This document shows, one piece after another, positions 62,484 through 64,000 of a stretch of DNA of 64,000 bases (positions within the stretch are counted from its first letter, which is position 1; every line of letters starts with the position of its first letter). The position numbers and the translations under genes are program-made. This DNA comes from Blastopirellula sediminis (lineage in GTDB: Bacteria; Planctomycetota; Planctomycetia; Pirellulales; Pirellulaceae). Location: the NCBI RefSeq assembly GCF_020966755.1, contig NZ_JAJKFT010000002.1, positions 434,001 through 498,000 on the forward strand. Direction: 5' to 3'. The notes under the pieces are model-generated. The model was not told the DNA's origin, ran no database searches, and worked only from the letters and a program-made list of their open reading frames with translations.

Positions 62484-62509
62484 ACGAGAGCCAGGCGGAC
62501 TCTCGTCTA
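62469..62509 (-). terminator. Intrinsic terminator of the rtcB gene, overlapping the ThuA stop
   Basis: TAGACGAGAG (62481-62490) and CTCTCGTCTA (62500-62509) form a perfect ten-pair stem with a nine-base loop. Read on the minus strand it is followed by TTTCTTTTCTT, a T-rich tract, eight bases past the rtcB stop. On the plus strand no T-run follows. The stem contains the ThuA stop codon. Confidence 0.75.
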
Positions 62510-62516
62510 TTCGTGG

Positions 62517-63908
62517 TTAATCTTCGGCCTTGCTGCCGTCATCGCACATCTTCACGATCTTGGGATCGAAGCGGGCGATGATGTCGACCAGGTCGGCCTG
62601 CTCGTTCATCACCTGGCGAATATCTTTGTACGCGCCAGGCACTTCGTCCGCGCCGGCCGAGAGTACGCGAACGCCCTTCCTTTCGAGGTCGTTCTTCACC
62701 GCTTTCCAGCTGTACTTCTCCTTGGCCTTGGTGCGCGACATTTGCCGGCCTGCGCCGTGCGACGCCGAGCCGAGCGACGCAGGATTTCCCTTGCCGCGGA
62801 CGACGAACGCCGGGTCAGCCATCGAACCGGGAATCACGCCCAATTCGCCCTTCGCGGCCGGCGTCGCTCCCTTGCGGTGAACGATCACTTCCTTGCCGCC
62901 GTGCGTTTCCTTCCAGGCGAAGTTGTGGTGATTCTCGACTCCAGCGATGATGTGCGAACCCAACAGCTTCGACACCTGACGGTGAATCACATCGTGATTC
63001 GCCGCGGCGTAGTCGCCCATCAAGTTCATCGCCGCCCAGTATTCCTGACCCGCTTCCGAGTTCAGGTCGAGCCACGCCAACCGGCCGAAATCTTCGTACC
63101 GCTTTGGCAGCGACGTTTGCGCGATCGAGCTGTACGTCGAGCAAACCGCGGCGCCGGCGCCACGGCTTCCGCTATGGCTTAGCAGCGCTACGTAGTTACC
63201 CGCGTCCAGGCCCAACTCGTCATCTCGCTCGGCCAGCGTTAGCAGACCGAACTCGACGAAGTGGTTGCCCGAACCCGACGTACCTAGCTGCTTCCACGCG
63301 CGGTCCTTCTTCTCGCGCGTAATCCGCGTGATCGACCAGTCGGCGTCCATCACGTCGTGCGACATCGGCTTTTGATACTCGCCGCCGACGCCGAACCGCG
63401 TACCGCCTTCCAGCGCTTCTTTGAAGCGATTGAACTCCGAATCCATCGACTCCGGCGCAATGTCCAGAACCGACAGCTTCATACGGCACGCAATATCAAC
63501 GCCAACCGCGTACGGGATGACCGCGTTTTCGCACGCCAACACGCCGCCGATCGGCAAACCGTACCCGACGTGCGCATCCGGCATCAGCGCGCCAGCGACC
63601 GCTACCGGTACGCTGCATGCTTGCCGCATTTGGTAGTGCGACTCCAGGTCGATCCCTTCGCGACCCCACGTTTCGTACGCAACCGGTTCCGGCCGGACGA
63701 AATCGCGGTCTTCAATCAGCGCTTGCGCGAACTGGCCGAAGTGCTCGTCCGCCACATAGGCTTCCGGAGCATCCAGGATCTGCTTGATCGTCGTCTTGAT
63801 CTGCTTGCTGTTGGTCGCACCCGAAGAAATCGCGAATTGAATCGCCGTGATCGCCTCGCGGTGACACGTATCCGGTACGCCGAGCTTTTGCAGTTGCCGT
63901 CCGTTCAT
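62517..63908 (-). CDS. rtcB: RtcB-family RNA ligase
   Basis: A 463-residue RNA-splicing ligase joining 3'-phosphate (or cyclic phosphate) and 5'-OH RNA ends with GTP and Mn. ATG 63908 (MNGRQLQKLGVP) is chosen over TTG 63926. The signature motifs are all present: MPDAHVGYGLPIGGVLACEN, VGVDIACRM (Mn-binding Asp-x-x-Cys), LGTSGSGNHFVEFG, ENHHNFAW (metal His), VHRKGATPA, GSMADPAFVVRGKGN and the guanylylated His384 in SLGSASHGAGRQ. It belongs to the shorter RtcB2-like subgroup. No archease or rtcA/rtcR gene is visible next to it. In bacteria RtcB acts in RNA repair after stress; the regulation here is unknown. Confidence 0.95.
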   Translation of the reverse strand: MNGRQLQKLGVPDTCHREAITAIQFAISSGATNSKQIKTTIKQILDAPEAYVADEHFGQFAQALIEDRDFVRPEPVAYETWGREGIDLESHYQMRQACSVPVAVAGALMPDAHVGYGLPIGGVLACENAVIPYAVGVDIACRMKLSVLDIAPESMDSEFNRFKEALEGGTRFGVGGEYQKPMSHDVMDADWSITRITREKKDRAWKQLGTSGSGNHFVEFGLLTLAERDDELGLDAGNYVALLSHSGSRGAGAAVCSTYSSIAQTSLPKRYEDFGRLAWLDLNSEAGQEYWAAMNLMGDYAAANHDVIHRQVSKLLGSHIIAGVENHHNFAWKETHGGKEVIVHRKGATPAAKGELGVIPGSMADPAFVVRGKGNPASLGSASHGAGRQMSRTKAKEKYSWKAVKNDLERKGVRVLSAGADEVPGAYKDIRQVMNEQADLVDIIARFDPKIVKMCDDGSKAED

Positions 63909-64000
63909 AAAATCAACGCTATCCAAATGGGAAATGGTCGCCGCTCCTCTGGGCGACCTGTAGTCTATCGCACTTTACGATGAAAATCTTCTAAGCCAAC

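Noticed and set aside
1-64000. tRNA, rRNA or mobile elements
   Set aside because: I saw no cloverleaf with a T-loop GGTTCRA core, no rRNA signature, no transposase motif and no paired terminal repeats.

Overview
The window looks like a chromosomal segment of a planctomycete, most probably of the order Pirellulales. It carries a DUF1559 protein with a prepilin-type N-terminus next to a small lipoprotein, two very large PVC-type haem-binding (CxxCH) dehydrogenase-like proteins, a secreted ThuA protein, two formylglycine-type sulfatases, a giant exported protein with an 'LEQR' N-terminal motif and a dockerin-like repeat, and several degenerate J-domain proteins. Base composition is evenly GC-rich. 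I found no rRNA, tRNA, CRISPR array, transposase or prophage. Many genes lack a clear Shine-Dalgarno sequence, and several starts are TTG or GTG.

Layout. 1-3762 (minus) holds a CzcA/CusA-type metal efflux pump, cut by the window edge, and its membrane-fusion partner. A NarX/NarL-type two-component pair (4061-5631) diverges from it. 5865-11779 has a GH15 glucoamylase, a SUKH/SMI1 protein, a glucokinase-HAD fusion and an overlapping rhomboid/MtfA peptidase pair. 12004-19703 has a secreted zinc-finger protein facing a minus-strand operon of four J-like proteins, two of which arose by tandem duplication together with their upstream region. 19942-31721 contains two sulfatases, an amylosucrase, a serine hydrolase-VanX fusion and the first CxxCH protein. 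31731-37227 has a haem peroxidase whose domain order appears circularly permuted, a lipoprotein and a DUF1559 protein. 37601-42627 has a XylR-type AraC regulator, a secreted Ntn hydrolase, a secreted amidotransferase-like protein, a GGCT-fold protein and a VOC protein. 43086-48090 is a run of four secreted proteins ending in an intrinsic terminator. 48285-56289 is a five-gene SWIM / repeat protein / MoxR AAA+ / DUF5682 / VWA module resembling E. coli YehQ-YehL-YehM-YehP. 56479-62483 has the second CxxCH protein and ThuA, converging on an RtcB RNA ligase.

Working together. GH15 glucoamylase, amylosucrase and the ROK-HAD fusion suggest alpha-glucan turnover and glucose phosphorylation. The sulfatases, CxxCH proteins and ThuA fit periplasmic or extracellular polysaccharide catabolism. 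The two most unusual items are the permuted peroxidase, which keeps all its catalytic residues although its first segment has moved behind the rest, and the complete MoxR-VWA module with a little-known repeat protein in it. Starts given here often differ from the longest reading frame; the reasons are stated for each gene. All function calls come from reading motifs by eye, without database searches.
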